The notes under the pieces were generated by a model, which ran no database searches, was not told the DNA's origin, and was given only the letters and a program-made list of their open reading frames with translations. A stretch of 64,000 nt of DNA, from contig JASBNA010000018.1 in NCBI GenBank assembly GCA_038087015.1, positions 248,001-312,000 of the forward strand. Reading direction: 5' to 3'. Position numbers and translations under genes: made by a program. Positions 36,729 through 50,173 of this stretch are shown piece after piece (position 1 is the stretch's first letter; the number at the start of each line of letters is the position of its first letter). The DNA comes from Cerrena zonata (taxonomy: Eukaryota; Basidiomycota; Agaricomycetes; Polyporales; Cerrenaceae).

Positions 36729-37173
36729 CTCTCTTTTGACTTCGGGTGCTTTGCCTTGACATTTCTTCGTTCGTTCCTTCATGTTTTATACGTTATTCGA
36801 GTGCACCCGTTTCGTTTGGTAGTACGCTAATTCGCAGAATCGTATGATAGTTTTGGGATTTCAGCTTGACTGACAATTTTGCTTGACTGGAACAGTGGAA
36901 ACATTGTTTGTATGATGGAAATGTACTTTAACACTTGGAAAATATCATTCTCTCGTCCATGGTATGAATACCGATTTTCAATTAACGATGAAAGCAAAAA
37001 CGTCACCATGCACGTTATTTGCCGTCCACGTGACCTCTTTAGTGCAGTGCCGCCTCAACGGTATTGTAGCTTGCGTTCAACGCTCAACGTTGACAATTGA
37101 CTAGGACGAGACGTATGTGTAACAAGGTCTTGTGTACTCGAACCGTACTGACGAAGTGTGTCTGTAAGCTAGG
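36729..37173. promoter_or_regulatory. Intergenic between arrestin-like gene and VPS16
   Basis: 445 bp between genes on the same strand; should hold the terminator of the first and the promoter of VPS16. No clear core element and no credible ORF. Confidence 0.3.
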
Positions 37174-40100
37174 ATGTCGCAACATCCCACCACATCATGG
37201 GAAGCCATGCAAGATGGCAATGTGTTCTACAGGAGGCAGCAGGTGTACGCTATACCTGGTAAACTACCGAACTTGGGTGATTTTATTGTTGCGGGCTGTC
37301 GCTACGGAGGTCCATTAGGTATTTGGCTCCCGAAATATGGCGGAATATTTGGCTGACGTCTCTAGCCTTGATGCGTGATAGTTCCAGAATGATTGCTTTA
37401 GGACGGAATACAGCCACATTGTCCAAAGCGCAAATTCAAGTCTACTCTCCTGCGGGAGAGGGATTACTTCTATTCAGTGTGGTTATCTTGACGTTATCAT
37501 TGCCATGGCGGTTATAAACTGATCTATTGCAGTGGGACCAGGGCAAAATCATCAAGTTCGGATGGACGGCAGACGAACGGTTGGTCGTACTCAACGAGGA
37601 GGGTATCTACCGCTTGTACGACCTTCAAGGCGATTACCAACAATACTCCCTTGGGAACGAAGCCTCGGAAACTGGTGTGATAGATGCTCGGATACATGAG
37701 CATGGGCTTGTCGCCCTAACCAGTTCACTGATCCTGCTCGAAGTGAAAGGATGGGAGGGCGGTAAGCCACTTACGCTATCTAACCCAGGTTAGTGGACCT
37801 TTCTTTCTGGAAGTATGCTGTTACTAAGTTGTTGATAGGTCTTATGCAGCCACCACACTCTTGGGCTGTCATCCCGCCGGATCAGACCATCTCACGGCAT
37901 GTGGAAGTTCTTCTATCGGCCGATTCAACAGTATACAGTATCGATAATCTGGAAACCACTGACCAACGGCTTTCACGCGGACCTTTCTCTCACCTAGCAC
38001 CTTCTCCAAATGGCAAATCATTGGCCCTCCTGACTTACACTGGTACCCTTTGGGTCGTATCCGCTGACTTTCAACGTAGTTTGGCTGAATATGATACGGC
38101 GAACGTTATCGGTGCGAGTGGTGGCGTGAAACAAGTCGAATGGTGTGGCAATGATGCTGTCCTATTAACTTGGGATACCACTGTCGTTCTAGTCGGCCCA
38201 TTCGGCGATACGCTGCAGTATGTTACCCAAATCATTGTTTGACCCGTTCTTTCTCTCATCACGCTCAGATATTTCTATTCCGGGTCGACTTTCGCTGTAA
38301 CAGAGTCGGATGGTATCCGTATTGTTGGTCAAGATACCTGCGACTTTCTCCAGAAGGTACCAAGTAAGTTAGCTCAAATCAAATTGTGTATTGGGCTGGC
38401 CTGCTCATCAGAACTCCAGGCTCATCCGTTTCGATCTTCCGCCCTGGATCAACGTCCCCGTCCGCTATTCTTTACGATGCCTGGGATCACTTCTCACGTC
38501 GTTCACCGAAGGCTGATGAGAGTATACGAAGTATCCGCCCAGAGCTTGCAGCTGCGGTTGATGAATGTATCGATGCAGGCAGGGCGAGAATGGGAACCCG
38601 TATGGCAGCGGAGATTGCTGAGTGTTCGTAATTTGCATTTCGTCTCCATAGGCTTTGATTAACTTCGCAATGACTCTCAGGCAGCGAAATTTGGCAAAAC
38701 TTTCCTCGACCTGTACGACTCTACAGATTTTGTCAACATGGGACAGACTCTCAAAGTGCTAAACGCCGTACGGTTCTATGAAATTGGCATACCTATCACC
38801 TACGCACAGTATGCCATTTATTTGTTCAATTTCTTTACGTCGACATTGACATCGCCTCTAGATATCACCAAGTATCTCCTGCACATCTCATCGACCGTTT
38901 AACGGCTAGAAATCTGCATCTCTTAGCACTCAGAATGTCCTCTCATCTTTCACTTCCACCGTCAGCTGTTCTCAAGCATTGGGCATGTGCGAAGATTCTT
39001 CGGTCTCGGCCGAGCGCAACTTCTTCGGAATCAGGCGTGGATGACGAAACAGGTCTGCTCATCGATTGTCGAGAAATTTGAGCAAATCGGCGGAAGCGGT
39101 GTGAGTTATGCTGAGATCGCTCGTAAGGCTTGGGAAGTGGGTCGAACGGAGTTAGCGACAAAGGTATGTTGGTGGGGTTATCGATCATGACGCAACTATT
39201 CTTATCCTCCGAAGCTTTTAGATCATGAGCCGAAAGCATCTGACCAAGTACCGTTGCTCCTGAGTATGAAAGAAGACCGTTTGGCTCTGGCCAAATCCGT
39301 AGAAAGTGGTGACACTGACCTGGGTACGTAGCAGCTCCTATACGATCTCATGGTCAGCTTTTAATTTCTTTTACACAGTCTACCATGTCCTTCTGCATCT
39401 TCAGAAACGACTGCCCCTTGGCTCCTTCTTTAGGTTGATCGAAGAAGGCGGTGTTGCTCTAACTCCCGCGAGCAGGCTTCTCCAAGTGTATGCAAGGGAA
39501 CAAAATCGGGAAATGTTACGGGATTTCTATTACTCTGACGATCGCAGGGTGGAAAGCGCAGTACTATGTTTGGAAGAAGCTGCTAGTAGCCAAGTGTGTG
39601 CCTGAGATTGCCAAACTCGCAAAGTCTAACTGGTGCCGTAGGATGCCAATACGAAGCTCACATCAGTGAAGGCAGCCCAGAAATTCCTCTCGGAGGACAA
39701 GGAACGTGGATTTGAATCGAAGGTAGGCCTACGTATCTCCACAATACTTCTCAAATTAAAATTATCCAACGTTCTCAGATGATGGACGAGAGTGCACGTC
39801 TGCTAACCTACCAGCAACAACTTGAGAAAGAAGCTGATGGGAAGATTACCTTCTTCGGATTGAGTGTGAATGAGACTCTGAGAACACTTTTGATCAATGG
39901 AATGGCAAAACGTGCCGATAAAGTCAAGTCGGACTTCAAAGTTCCTGATAAACGGTGCGTTGTACGTGGGTTCTCTCGTGAAGATGGGCATTAACTTTCC
40001 ACAACTCCTAGCTTTTGGTATGTGAAACTACACGCCCTGACGGAGATCAGGGACTTCGAAGGTTTGGACAGTTTTGCTCGTTCAAGACGAAGCCCTATCG

Positions 40101-40401
40101 GTTATCAGCCATTTGTCCGCCATCTTGTTAGTAAAGGCCATCTAAAGGATGCGACCAGTTTCGTTCCTCGCTGCGATGCTAGTTCACGTGTGGACCTCTA
40201 TGTCGAATGTGGAGAGTGGAGAATGGCCGGGAAGGAATGTAAGGAGCGTGGAGACAAGGCAAAAATGGAGTCAGTATTCTACAGCTTCATCGCCGAGATG
40301 CCCACTGACAATCCCTTGGCTTCGCTAGACAATTACGAAAGACGTGTCCTAATTCACTTATTGCTCGAGAACTAGAACAAATGGCTGCTTCTATGAAGTA
40401 G
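37174..40401 (+). CDS. VPS16: Vacuolar protein sorting protein Vps16 (HOPS/CORVET core)
   Basis: Core subunit of the HOPS and CORVET tethering complexes on late endosome/vacuole membranes. Fourteen exons: 37174-37318, 37366-37478, 37533-37788, 37839-38217, 38269-38363, 38420-38623, 38681-38808, 38862-39163, 39215-39323, 39379-39593, 39642-39722, 39779-39954, 40012-40269, 40329-40401. N-terminal propeller ([19 protein letters not shown]), C-terminal Vps16 helical domain ([53 protein letters not shown]-type [25 protein letters not shown]). Two extra bases interrupt the frame, near 38576-38585 and 39050-39054; removing one from each gives 843 residues, close to the human length. Last exons confirmed by the [14 protein letters not shown] end. 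Tail-to-tail with SYG1. Confidence 0.92.
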
Positions 40402-40569
40402 TTAGTATTTGCTAGCCATTGAAGCCGAAACTTCTGTTGTTGCGGACCCTCATATTGCAATCTGTTCTGATGCACTCACACCCAGTGGATATCAGGCACC
40501 CCCAATAATTGCATGAATTATAATCTATAGCATATCCATACCGTTGTAACTGTAAGTACCACGACCAGC
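40402..40569. terminator. Shared 3' intergenic region VPS16 / SYG1
   Basis: Only 168 bp separates the two convergent stop codons, so both 3' ends and polyadenylation signals must lie here or overlap. Confidence 0.4.
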
Positions 40570-43500
40570 CTACTGAGTTTGATCGCTACTGTCACCTTGC
40601 TCGTCTGTCGCGTGGTTTTTTTGGGATTTGCGCCATGGTCGAGCAGATTGGTTACTTTTCCTTCCCTCTTCTTCGTCATCCGAATCTTGTACTACGTCGT
40701 CGAATGAATAGGGGAGAGGTACCTCCCGGGTCACGCGATACTGATCCATATTACCTAGATGTTCGTTCTCAAGACGGACTGATCACGATGTCACCCAGTT
40801 ACTGATCAGTTGGGAATGAAACAAAAAAGGGGTGAATAAAAACTGACAGAAATTCCATTGCCATCGGCGGAAGGCTTCCAACATGCCCGCGATGAATGTT
40901 CGGATGAGAAAATCTGGTCCCTTCTCCGGAATATACAATACCCAAATAAACCTAATCAAAATGTTTGAAACCTTTAGAGCGAATCAGTCAAGACCTTCCA
41001 TTCAGACTTCAGAGGTCCTAAGAATGGCTTACGATGGCGAAATAGTATACCTAAAGCGGGGACCCATTGAGTACCACATGATGATAGACTAGCTTCTCTT
41101 TACTCACCGGTACTACATTCCTATACAGAAGTTCAGGACGTAGGAGGGGTGGGTCAACGTGCGGACGGAGCAGCGACCAGTCCATCAGTAGATCCTAGGC
41201 AACGGAGAACTTCAGTGTCCAGCGCTGGAACATAATGCGGGGATTAGGACTTACCCATGATGTGGCGTAAATCGAGTAAATGGTACCAAACAAGATCCAG
41301 ACAACGAAGCTTCCACCCCGGTGTGCACCCTGATGCCTCCAATTGAAATAGAACAGGTAGTAAAGGATGCCCATCGCGTATTTGCCACCCTAAGAATGTC
41401 AAAAACTGTTGTTTGCAAATTCTGCTACGATGTGGGTAGAAAAATACTCACGTTGATCAAGTGTGTAACCAGCCTAGAATCAAACCAACGCTTGACAGAT
41501 TGAACCGCACGAACAAGGAGAGGTAACGAAGCCAATACGAAGGGTATACCCCAATATCGGTTTTGAGAGGTACATTTATGCCAGTCAACATCAAGTCCAT
41601 CGCTGTAGGCACAGGCTACAAAGAAGAGATTTGACAGTGTGAAGACGAGGCTGCAAAATTGATCGCTACGAGAAAGTTGTCAGAGAATTCCTTCTTTGGT
41701 ACATGATTCCTTTTCTCACCCCATCCAGAAGTCTGTAAACTAGGCACATACTCATTTCAATGAAGTCTATATGATGTTGAATGATGAACACACACCTCGA
41801 CTCGATGAGCTCCTGATGTCAGTAGTCTACCCACGTTCCGAATAAGCCACCACCGAGAACTGTGGAATGAGAACGGGAACGGGTTGATCATATATACAGC
41901 AGCTAATATTAGCCACAAAAGTGGCCAGAGCGTCGGGGATATCGCATGAGACCCTATTCTTGAGAAGGATAACCAGAATGCGTAGCACAACGTGCTGAGA
42001 AGGAAAGCAGGCATCTCATAGTATTCCCTGTGATCAAGTTTGGTTCGTAAATCCAATTCTGCAAACTCTGTTAACACCGAGACACAGTTCTATCCTTATA
42101 GGCTGGCAACCCACCGAAGATGAACACGTAGTTGATACGCGACTGGGACCAGACTTGCAGGTTCAACCCCACGAGAAGTGCGAATACGACTGGTACCAGA
42201 AAGATGGAGTAAATGAATAGCAACCCATCCCATGCAGGGATCGCTTCTCGGGTATGTTCCTGAAAGCTGAGATATATACCGGATACCAAAGCTGGTACAG
42301 CCAAACCTAGTAGTAGTCCAGAACGGAAGGAGCTGAAGTGATGTGTTCGGTGGTCCGCGCCACCTCGCAAGGCGTTGTATTGCCTTTTTCTTGTCGCCAT
42401 GTGCTACCAAATAAAATAAAATCCCAATGTGATCGTGCGCGGTCAGGACACTTACTGAAGCGAGCGGCATAGAGTTCTTCTATCTCTTTCAGCATTCCCT
42501 GTACAGTTGCGGAAGAGGCAAAGGTGTTCGGTTCTATCTTTTCGACAGTGTACGCTTGTTGTGCGGGCATCTATGCAATAGGCTAAGTGAAGGTAGTCAA
42601 ACTTTGCTAATGTGCAAACCTTGGCAATTTTTTCGAACTTTTTGAGGGCTTTCCTGAAACCGATCATGTTCAGTGTCTAGGGGGTCGATTGAATACCCTA
42701 AAGCGACGATGAGAATATACTGTACGTACCCGGTAGTTATTCAGAATCTCCAAGCCACTTTGATCATGTTCGTCAATACCATACGTCTCGACATGAATAT
42801 GAATCCTTACCGATAGCATTCCAGAACAGCTTTCTTCAGCTTTTTCTTCGCATGATAATAGTCTTCGGGGTCATACTTGAGCTGTAGATCGAGTTGTCCC
42901 TGCGACTGACTAGGTGCGTGACTATTGGCAGTATTCGGCCGGCTCTTCACCTTTTTACCACTACTAGACCCACCACTCTCACTCTGATCACTTACGTTGA
43001 GATGCTCGACTTCTTGTTCGACTTGTTTGTTTAGGTCAGTCCGAGAAGGAGCGTCCTTTTTGGGAGAGTTACTGCCATCAGCCCTAAAGCGGCGACGCTT
43101 ACGAGTATTGGAAATAGAGGAGGCCCTGCTTCGAGGAACAGGAGCGGTAGTGTGTCTGAGGGGGAGTTTAATCGGAAGCCAAGAGCCGGTTTGTTGTGCC
43201 TCCTGATGTAAATCGTGGTTAGAAAACATCAGGCAAGTGTATTTATGTTAAAATACGCACATGGTAAAGACGACGATGATCTTTCAATTCTTGTAGTTGC
43301 TGTTTCAGGGTCGCCACCCTGGCCTTCATTTCCTTTTCCCGTTCAACATAGAATGTTTCGACTTTGTCCAGTTCCGTATCCAACTTAGTGAAGAAGGCTT
43401 TCTGGACTGTCGTTAACATCGAGAAGAGCTCCATCATTGGTATACTCTTGTCCATATCCATAGTGCCTCTCGTCAGTTCCCAGCGGCCTTTCCTCATTGG

Positions 43501-44200
43501 AGTCCGGGTCGTGCTTTGTCTCCTTAGTTTAGGTAAGATGCCCATGTTCAACGTGTTTGTTCTCGGGTGTTCTGCCCGGCGAGTGCCTTCACCTTCTCGT
43601 CCGAGATCGCGGGCAGTGGCACTCAGCGACTTTTTCCTTTTCGAAATCAACGAAGGGCTAGAGTCTGCTCGGGCGATTTCCGAGTTAGGGGCTTCGTCAA
43701 CAAAACGGGTTCTACCTCGAGAGACGACAGCAGCTGGAGCAGGGGCTTCAATAGGGCTATTAAGTAGCTCAGCGGGTTCCTCGGAATATAATGGTCGATG
43801 ATCCACGACATTCGTTTGACTCTGCACAGTCAACGACGGTTGAAGTTCACCATTCCCATCAGCATGAACAGTAACAACTTGCGAATCGACCAATGGTGAA
43901 GCGGGTCTGTTTTCCTTTGCCTTACGTATGGCGGTGATACGTTTTTTAAGTCCACGATAATCTCTAAAAAACTTTAAGTTGCAGACATCAATATGATGTA
44001 AGAGTAGATGAATGGTTCGCACATGTATGCCTTTTTCCATTCTGGAGCCTAGAACAAACCACAACTGTCTATCACCTATGGTACTTAACAAGGAACGTGC
44101 GTCGCTACCTGAGTCTCTTCAAGGTATCTGAACGTCTCGACGTAAGGAACACGATTTGTTGAGATGTCAGTGAAGCGACGACATACCTTGCAAACTTCAT
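40570..44200 (-). CDS. SYG1: SPX-EXS phosphate exporter, SYG1/XPR1 family
   Basis: Membrane phosphate exporter with an inositol-polyphosphate-sensing SPX domain. Seventeen exons (minus): 44200-44187, 44127-44109, 44048-44023, 43963-43261, 43202-42811, 42757-42730, 42676-42620, 42570-42456, 42403-42115, 42067-41796, 41739-41720, 41665-41452, 41389-41255, 41194-41108, 41050-41033, 40971-40848, 40778-40570. SPX start MKFARYLEETQAPEWKKAYI, DYRGLKKRITAIRK, and the phosphate-sensor helix LNMIGFRKALKKFEK. Then several membrane helices and the EXS block (FTDFWMGDQFCSLVFTLSNL, NRYWGIPF, RAVQSVKRWFDS, ISNILIRFIWVLYIPEKGP). A ~250-residue disordered insert splits the SPX. One extra base near 42364-42370 breaks QRL/RGG; without it the protein is 906 residues. 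Confidence 0.9.
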
Positions 44201-44496
44201 TCTCAGGTCATCGACAGATAGAAGATATAAAAGTAGAAAGCAAGGTAGAAGGAAGAACAAGGAGGAATATACACTATTATTTTTAGAAAAGTTTCCTCCT
44301 ATATGATGTCAACGCTACATAACAAGCTTGGTGGCAGGGAAACGCGTGATTTCGAAACGTAAATGGAACATGCGGCGTTTCTGCCTTTTATGTCATAAAA
44401 TCTTGGTCCCAGTTTACCTACATGCTTGTTTGCTACGATCAGACCTATGTATCCGGACGATTGCTACATTTTCTCCTCTTGTTTAACTACAACACC

Positions 44497-45389
44497 TTAA
44501 TCAACTCCTTGCGCGACAGCCGCAGCGAATTCGCCCAACGACCCATATTTCTCGTTATACTTTGCGCGACTCGCTTCGGGCCCATGGTTCAACGAAATAG
44601 CCTTCCTATCGATGAAGACACTGGCCATTCCCAAGGTATTCGCTGGAATATGATCATGGACTAAACTACCCGCAACCATAATGACCTCGTGCTTCTCGAT
44701 CCCGAACTCCTCCTTCAGCTTGGCCAAAGCGTACTTGAAATTGGCGAGATCTGGTTTGTAGGAGCCGATATCCTGAGCAGTATACACTGCATCAAATCGG
44801 AATTGGTGCTCGATATTGGATGTCTCCAACACTGCCCGCGTACCCGCAAAAGATTCGTGGTCAACATTGGATAGGACAGCAAGCTTGTACTTCGTAGAGA
44901 GATACTTCAAGGCGGGGATGGTATCGGGGAAGACGGGCCAGGAAGGTATACTCTTCCCGAATGCGATGTGCTCGGCTTCATCTGGGTTCACGTTGGTCAC
45001 GGTCGAAGCGGAAGTACCAGCCCCTACAATAATAGAGTCACCACCGGATCCAGAGATGTCAGGATGTGACGATGCTCCCTTGAGTCGGACAGCAAGTTCT
45101 GCATGAGCGCGAGCGATAAGGTCCGCATAAAGCATGGTCGGGTGCTTCGCCTGCAAATCTGTCTCGACACTGAAGTATGCGGCAAGTGCCTCTTTCTTGT
45201 TCCCCTTCAGAGGAGAGTAAATACGCTCTAGCATTGGTTCCAGTCCATCATATAGACCGGTTTCCCAATCCTATGCAATCCGTGTCACATTTTCCTTGAA
45301 CTCGTTTGTGATCAAACTACACTCACAACCAGTGTGCAATATACATCAAACAGTAAGGCCTTGTACTTCGGAGGGTTTAATCCTGACAT
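44497..45389 (-). CDS. HAD-superfamily hydrolase, haloacid dehalogenase type II-like
   Basis: Exons 45389-45327 and 45270-44497 (minus) encode 278 residues. The nucleophile motif is FDVYCTLVDWE with Asp15; motif II is the Ser/Asn in AVLSNVDHESF; the motif III Lys is in YKPD; motif IV acidic region near VAGSLVHD. The intron (56 nt) falls between CTLV and DWETG, inside motif I, so both exons are needed. Fungal members hydrolyse small halogenated acids or phosphates; the substrate is not predictable. Cytosolic, no targeting signal. Head-to-tail with the STE23 gene on the same strand, 230 bp from its stop codon. Confidence 0.82.
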
Positions 45390-45619
45390 GGTTCAGATAT
45401 GACGAGGTTAAGGACCAAGAGATTCCACTGATAGTATTTATATCTCAGTGACGCCATTGTCGAAGTCATACTTCCAAACATGGAAGAATGCTTTCGGGAC
45501 CGTGAATATTCGACTTATCCAGATCAGGTTTTCGGTTTCCTTGAAAGGTGCACTACTACTTGTTACGATACCCCCGATATATTGCAGTAATGATAAGAAA
45601 TAATACACGACCCTGCACC

Positions 45620-48600
45620 TCAAGCAAAATTGGCATGGATGGGAACTGCTGTTGGCGAACAAGGCAAGGCTGCTTTGAATAAACTTTCTTCCTTGATCAA
45701 AGTAACATCCTCCGGTCTCTCGAAATCAAGGTCAGCGTTCAGTTGCTGAGAGATGACGTGAGTACAAAGTTTCTTCCTTGATCGAGATGACGGATGAACG
45801 TATCGGTCGAACGTATCAAGAATGTTCTGAAGTGAAAGAGTTTGGACAGTGGATGCGTCGCTTTCGTCTAAAATTCATGGTAAGAGCTTTGCTCTATGAT
45901 AAGAAGGTACAAAATACGTACTTTGGAGGAAGTCATAATATCCCGATCGTATATGGCCCCAGAAGCGCGAAGTCTCATCCCGCAAGTTCTTCGTTCGCTC
46001 GAGAAGTTTGATGACAAGACCATCCTTCTTTCCCGCAAAATCTTCCGAAGATAGTGTAGCTAGCGTCTGGCGAAATTGTACCAAGAACTCTTCTACCCTG
46101 TGTTCCAAGTATGCCGGTGATCGAAGACTTTGTATCTTGATACCTAACCCCATTGACCCACTGGATGACCAGACTGCGCTGGCAACGATGTAGCTTTTAC
46201 GGAACGCGGTGAGCAATGGACGGTATTATGTTAATCGGTAATGCCAGTACGCACCCAAGCTGTTCAACGGTGCGCAACTGAGTGAAAGCGGGCTCTCGAA
46301 TCATGTGAACAATCAATGAGAGTACTGCTCGCAGCCGTGCATCTGCGATGTCACCAAATTGACAGTAGAACGTGATGCTGGAATTCAGTTCATGGGGATC
46401 AGTGACCGTTCGTTCGAGTATCAAGTTGGACCCTGTCGGAAGTGAATATAAATAGTAAAATGAGGGATGCAATGACATACCATGAGGCAGCAGGAGTGAT
46501 CGTACTTGAGGCCGCTCGGATGGCTTTAACGATCGGGCATCGAGGCGATCTTCTACATGTTTGACAATATCCTCAGCGTGCTGTTAACAACCTCTTAGTG
46601 TAAAGTAACGAAACCAGAGCAGAGATACATGCCTCTTGACAGATATTTCCAGTCACCAAGACCTCTAGATAGACCTTAGATAATAAATCAATTTTATGCC
46701 TCTCGATGTCTTCCACTGTTATATCTGAGAAACGCAGCAAGATCATTAAAAGAGACGTCTAGGTACGTAGAGTACTTTCTCACATTGAATTTCATCCAGC
46801 TTATCTTCTGGCATCCAGACCAATGGCATGAGTAAACACGCAGTGTAATGATCGCACAGAAGTGACGGTTGACGGATGTAGAAATTTCGATACTCTCTAT
46901 CAAGCTGAATAATATTTTTCAGTAGCAGTAGGTAACGTAACAAACTGAAATTTACCTGCTCCGCCATCACCTTCAGCCTATCAGGGTTAATCACTAGGGT
47001 TTTTAGTCTGAGAAGAAGGGTATCCAGGAGTGCACCAAGTTTATCATTGTATCCGTTAACGGACGCTAAAATTCCACCACGATAGTTGGTCACAGAGTAA
47101 TCCAGCCCCGCCAGTTCTGCATCGTAGGTCACTTCTGCCAGATCGTCTTCGAGAAGGTCGGTTAAGAGCCTACATTGATCAACGATCAGGAGACATAATA
47201 ATCAATATCGGATCTTTTACCTGGTGAGAACCGCTTGGCGAGCAGTACAATACCCCATCGCACTGTAGGGGCCACACACTTTAGGATCATTGGAGGACGA
47301 AAAGTATATAAAGAAAGAACCTTTTAATATCGACCTTAACATGAGCCTTCGGGACCCAAAACTGATCGTCTTTCTTATACCACAAGGACGAATGCGTGGT
47401 CTGTCGAATACAGGTTGGAACTTTTGCAGGCTAACATGACAAAAAGGGGTTTGGATTAGTATCTATATCATATTTATAAGAAAAAAACGGCAGTACTTGG
47501 GCAACCTCTTTCCTTTCAACGGAAAGGTTATCGGGGATGTAAGGATTTGGCGCAGGGAGGCGAAGGGCGTTGTTTGTATTCGGTTGATTGCAAGCGTCGA
47601 TAAACGTTCGGTCCAATTTTCTGACAATGTATCCCGTTTTGTACCACTTTTCCTTTCGCCAGATAGGTTCATCACCAACGACCTCGGACGCATGATATTT
47701 CGACATTATCATGAGTCTACATTTCTCTGGGAGCAGTAGAGATAGTATGCCACGGAATAGACCCTCATCCCATTCTCGGATGACGCTAGAGCCGCTAAGG
47801 ATCCACTGTGGAGGATAAGGTTCTAGCAGTTCGAAAGCAAGGGATGTCGCGTAGGAATGAGGTTGAGATTTCTCGCGGAATTGGTAGCTAACTGATGACA
47901 TCTTCTTTATCTCATCGAAATGATAAGAAGGAAGCGGTGTGGGGGTAGCGCGAAGCAAAGCGAGATAGTTGAAAATGGTCAGAATAACCTCTTCATAATG
48001 TTCTTGTTTTATATTTTAGCAAGCTATCGAACGATCGATGTTGAGAGAGCTAATAGACTCACGATACCCCTCTTCTGTCAGCCTGCCTTCTATTGTGAAA
48101 GATGGGACCTCCCGATGGCGACGACTGTAGAAAGCGTTGATATTGACTAGCCATCCTTTCTTCTTCAGGTATGAACAAACGCTACCGGGGCCTTCATGGC
48201 CGATGAAATGTGCAACAATGTGGCCTGGTTGCGTGGCAAAATTACGTGATTGATCAGGAAGCAGGAAATTGAGGTTAAAAGCCTGATAGTCCTTGACCGT
48301 TTGGACAAAGACGACAGTCTAGGGGGAATTAGTAGGAGAATGTGGAGAAAATGGATGTACATACCCCTTGTTCAGCTTCACCCCATGCAGGTTCCTTCAG
48401 TGAGGGACGTGGGTCCAGTCCCCGATTCTCAATCTTGGAGAATAAGGGTACGACCATCTGGGTAAGCTCCTCGACGGACTCTAGAAAGAGGTTGTCGTTA
48501 TTTAAACTTGACTACAAGGAGCGAATTTATTTACCTTTACCGATAACGGCCAAAGACATTCGCCCAGCACAATATTCTTGTTTCCACCATTCCACCAGAC

Positions 48601-49506
48601 GGCGACGTGTTTCGCGTCCCATAGGACCACCATCATCGTCGTGTTCTTGGTCTTTCCAGTCAATGCCTTCTTCTTCACACTTCTTTTTAGCGGCAGCCGT
48701 AAGACTCTTGAGGTTACCTGTTTGGAACTTTTTCCACGGATGTCCCTCCTTGCTAAGGCTCTTCCCAAGTTGAAATATCCGTCGGCCGTCATTTTGAAGA
48801 TTTCTTTTGTTCTCAGAATCGACCGCGTGAATCTCTCGTGATGTCATACTCGGGGTAAAGAGAGGTGAATGAAAGAAAGCTGCCAAGCGAGGAAGTGCCT
48901 GAGAGAGAAGAGAGGGGTGAATGGAAAACCAATAGTCCTGGTATGAGCCAGCTGTTCCCGCATTACGAGTCCCTCCGTTGGAAGCAATGAACTTTCAAGC
49001 ATGTCCTAAGCACGAGAAAAGTATTAGGCGGAGCATACAAACTTACAGATAGGAAGTCGTTCTCCGCGGGAAATGGTTCGGAGCCCTAGGTGACAGAGTA
49101 AGCTTTATAAAAACAAACGAAATATCAACGGGGGAAATCGGTTAACCTTCGACAACATATGCTCACAGAAGTGTGCCAGTCCTGGGACATCATCCTGGAT
49201 ACACATCGCGATCAGCGATCGGTATGATAAGGGATCAAATTCACAGAAACCCGGGCTTACAGGATCGTTCAGAGAACCCACAGCGATATCGACACAAGCC
49301 GCGGCCTTATCAGCAACGGAATCGTGAACTAACATAGCAAGTAACCCGTTATGGAGTTGGATGAGTCTATACTCTCTGTCATCAGGATCCGGCTTCTCTA
49401 ATTGCTTAGTGAAAAGCCTATATGCAGGAATGTCCCCATTAGCTGGTACGTCAAGCCAGCCATCGTCGTTCGGATGCTCCGTGTCTCCTTGAACGACGGT
49501 GGACAT
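45620..49506 (-). CDS. STE23: Insulysin-type M16 zinc metalloprotease (Ste23/IDE)
   Basis: Peptidase M16A of the insulin-degrading enzyme family. In yeast Ste23 helps trim a-factor precursor and clears small peptides. Sixteen exons (minus): 49506-49261, 49194-49147, 49085-49047, 48991-48535, 48480-48365, 48318-48063, 48002-47497, 47430-47321, 47262-47221, 47169-46956, 46904-46784, 46724-46633, 46580-46481, 46432-46255, 46193-45922, 45867-45620. Their sum, 3045 nt, gives 1014 residues, the usual family length. Zinc site HFCEH at residues 90-94 with the third ligand Glu in AVDSEN about 77 residues on. Downstream GHEGPGSVCSYLKKKGW, LLTDLLEDDLAEVTYDAELA, RTVEQLGYIVAS. The intron 46581-46632 uses a GC donor. 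Start chosen at MSTVVQG; an upstream in-frame stretch could encode a targeting extension. Confidence 0.92.
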
Positions 49507-50173
49507 TGCCAGAAGACGAATACTATGAGAGAGATTGTGTGTACCAAGAAGTTTCGAGGGGAGAACCTGGCGCAGACAAGGATAGCGTTGCACCAGTACT
49601 TTGACACGAGGAAACCTGCTTTTCCGCCTTTGAGAATGGGAATCAATGGTCCGTTGACGGTCAGGTGAGTTTCGGAATTGTGCTCACTGCTGCAATATCC
49701 GGATCTTGCGTTAACTATGAACCGCAATATCCCTGCCAATATGGGTGGTCAGAGATAGAGATTTCGAAGCCCAATTTTCTCGTAGTTAAACGATGGAATT
49801 GCTTGGGGGAAGAAGGGCGTTGAGGGGTTGCAAATGCGGCTGAAATCGTAACGCGGTCGATCGACTCGGATATAGTACAAAGCAAACTTTACGTATAAAA
49901 AGCCCGAGATTACTTCCAGCAGGAGTCAACGGAAACCATCGATCGTATAAGACAGTGAACAAGATTAGTGGACAATGCTAGGTTTTAACTAAATTTGAAT
50001 CCTAAGCTCGAAACCTAATTTGTAGTGCAGCAATTTGCAATCAGAGGCCAATGTCCAGAAATGGATTTCGTATTTCAGGCACGGTAGGTAGCGCTAATAT
50101 GAAATATGCGATTATCTCGGTACGGAAGTAAAGAAGACCAAATATCGACTTTATTTGGGACATACCAACCCCT
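49507..50173. other. Intergenic between STE23 and MAT2B-like gene
   Basis: 667 bp upstream of STE23 and downstream of the MAT2B-like gene. Contains the STE23 promoter; the open frames at 49398-49739 are extensions or shadows of the STE23 first exon. Confidence 0.4.

Noticed and set aside
45620..49506. STE23 as evidence of a mating-type locus (a-factor processing)
   Set aside because: No homeodomain, pheromone receptor or pheromone precursor gene nearby; STE23/IDE is a general protease in fungi.
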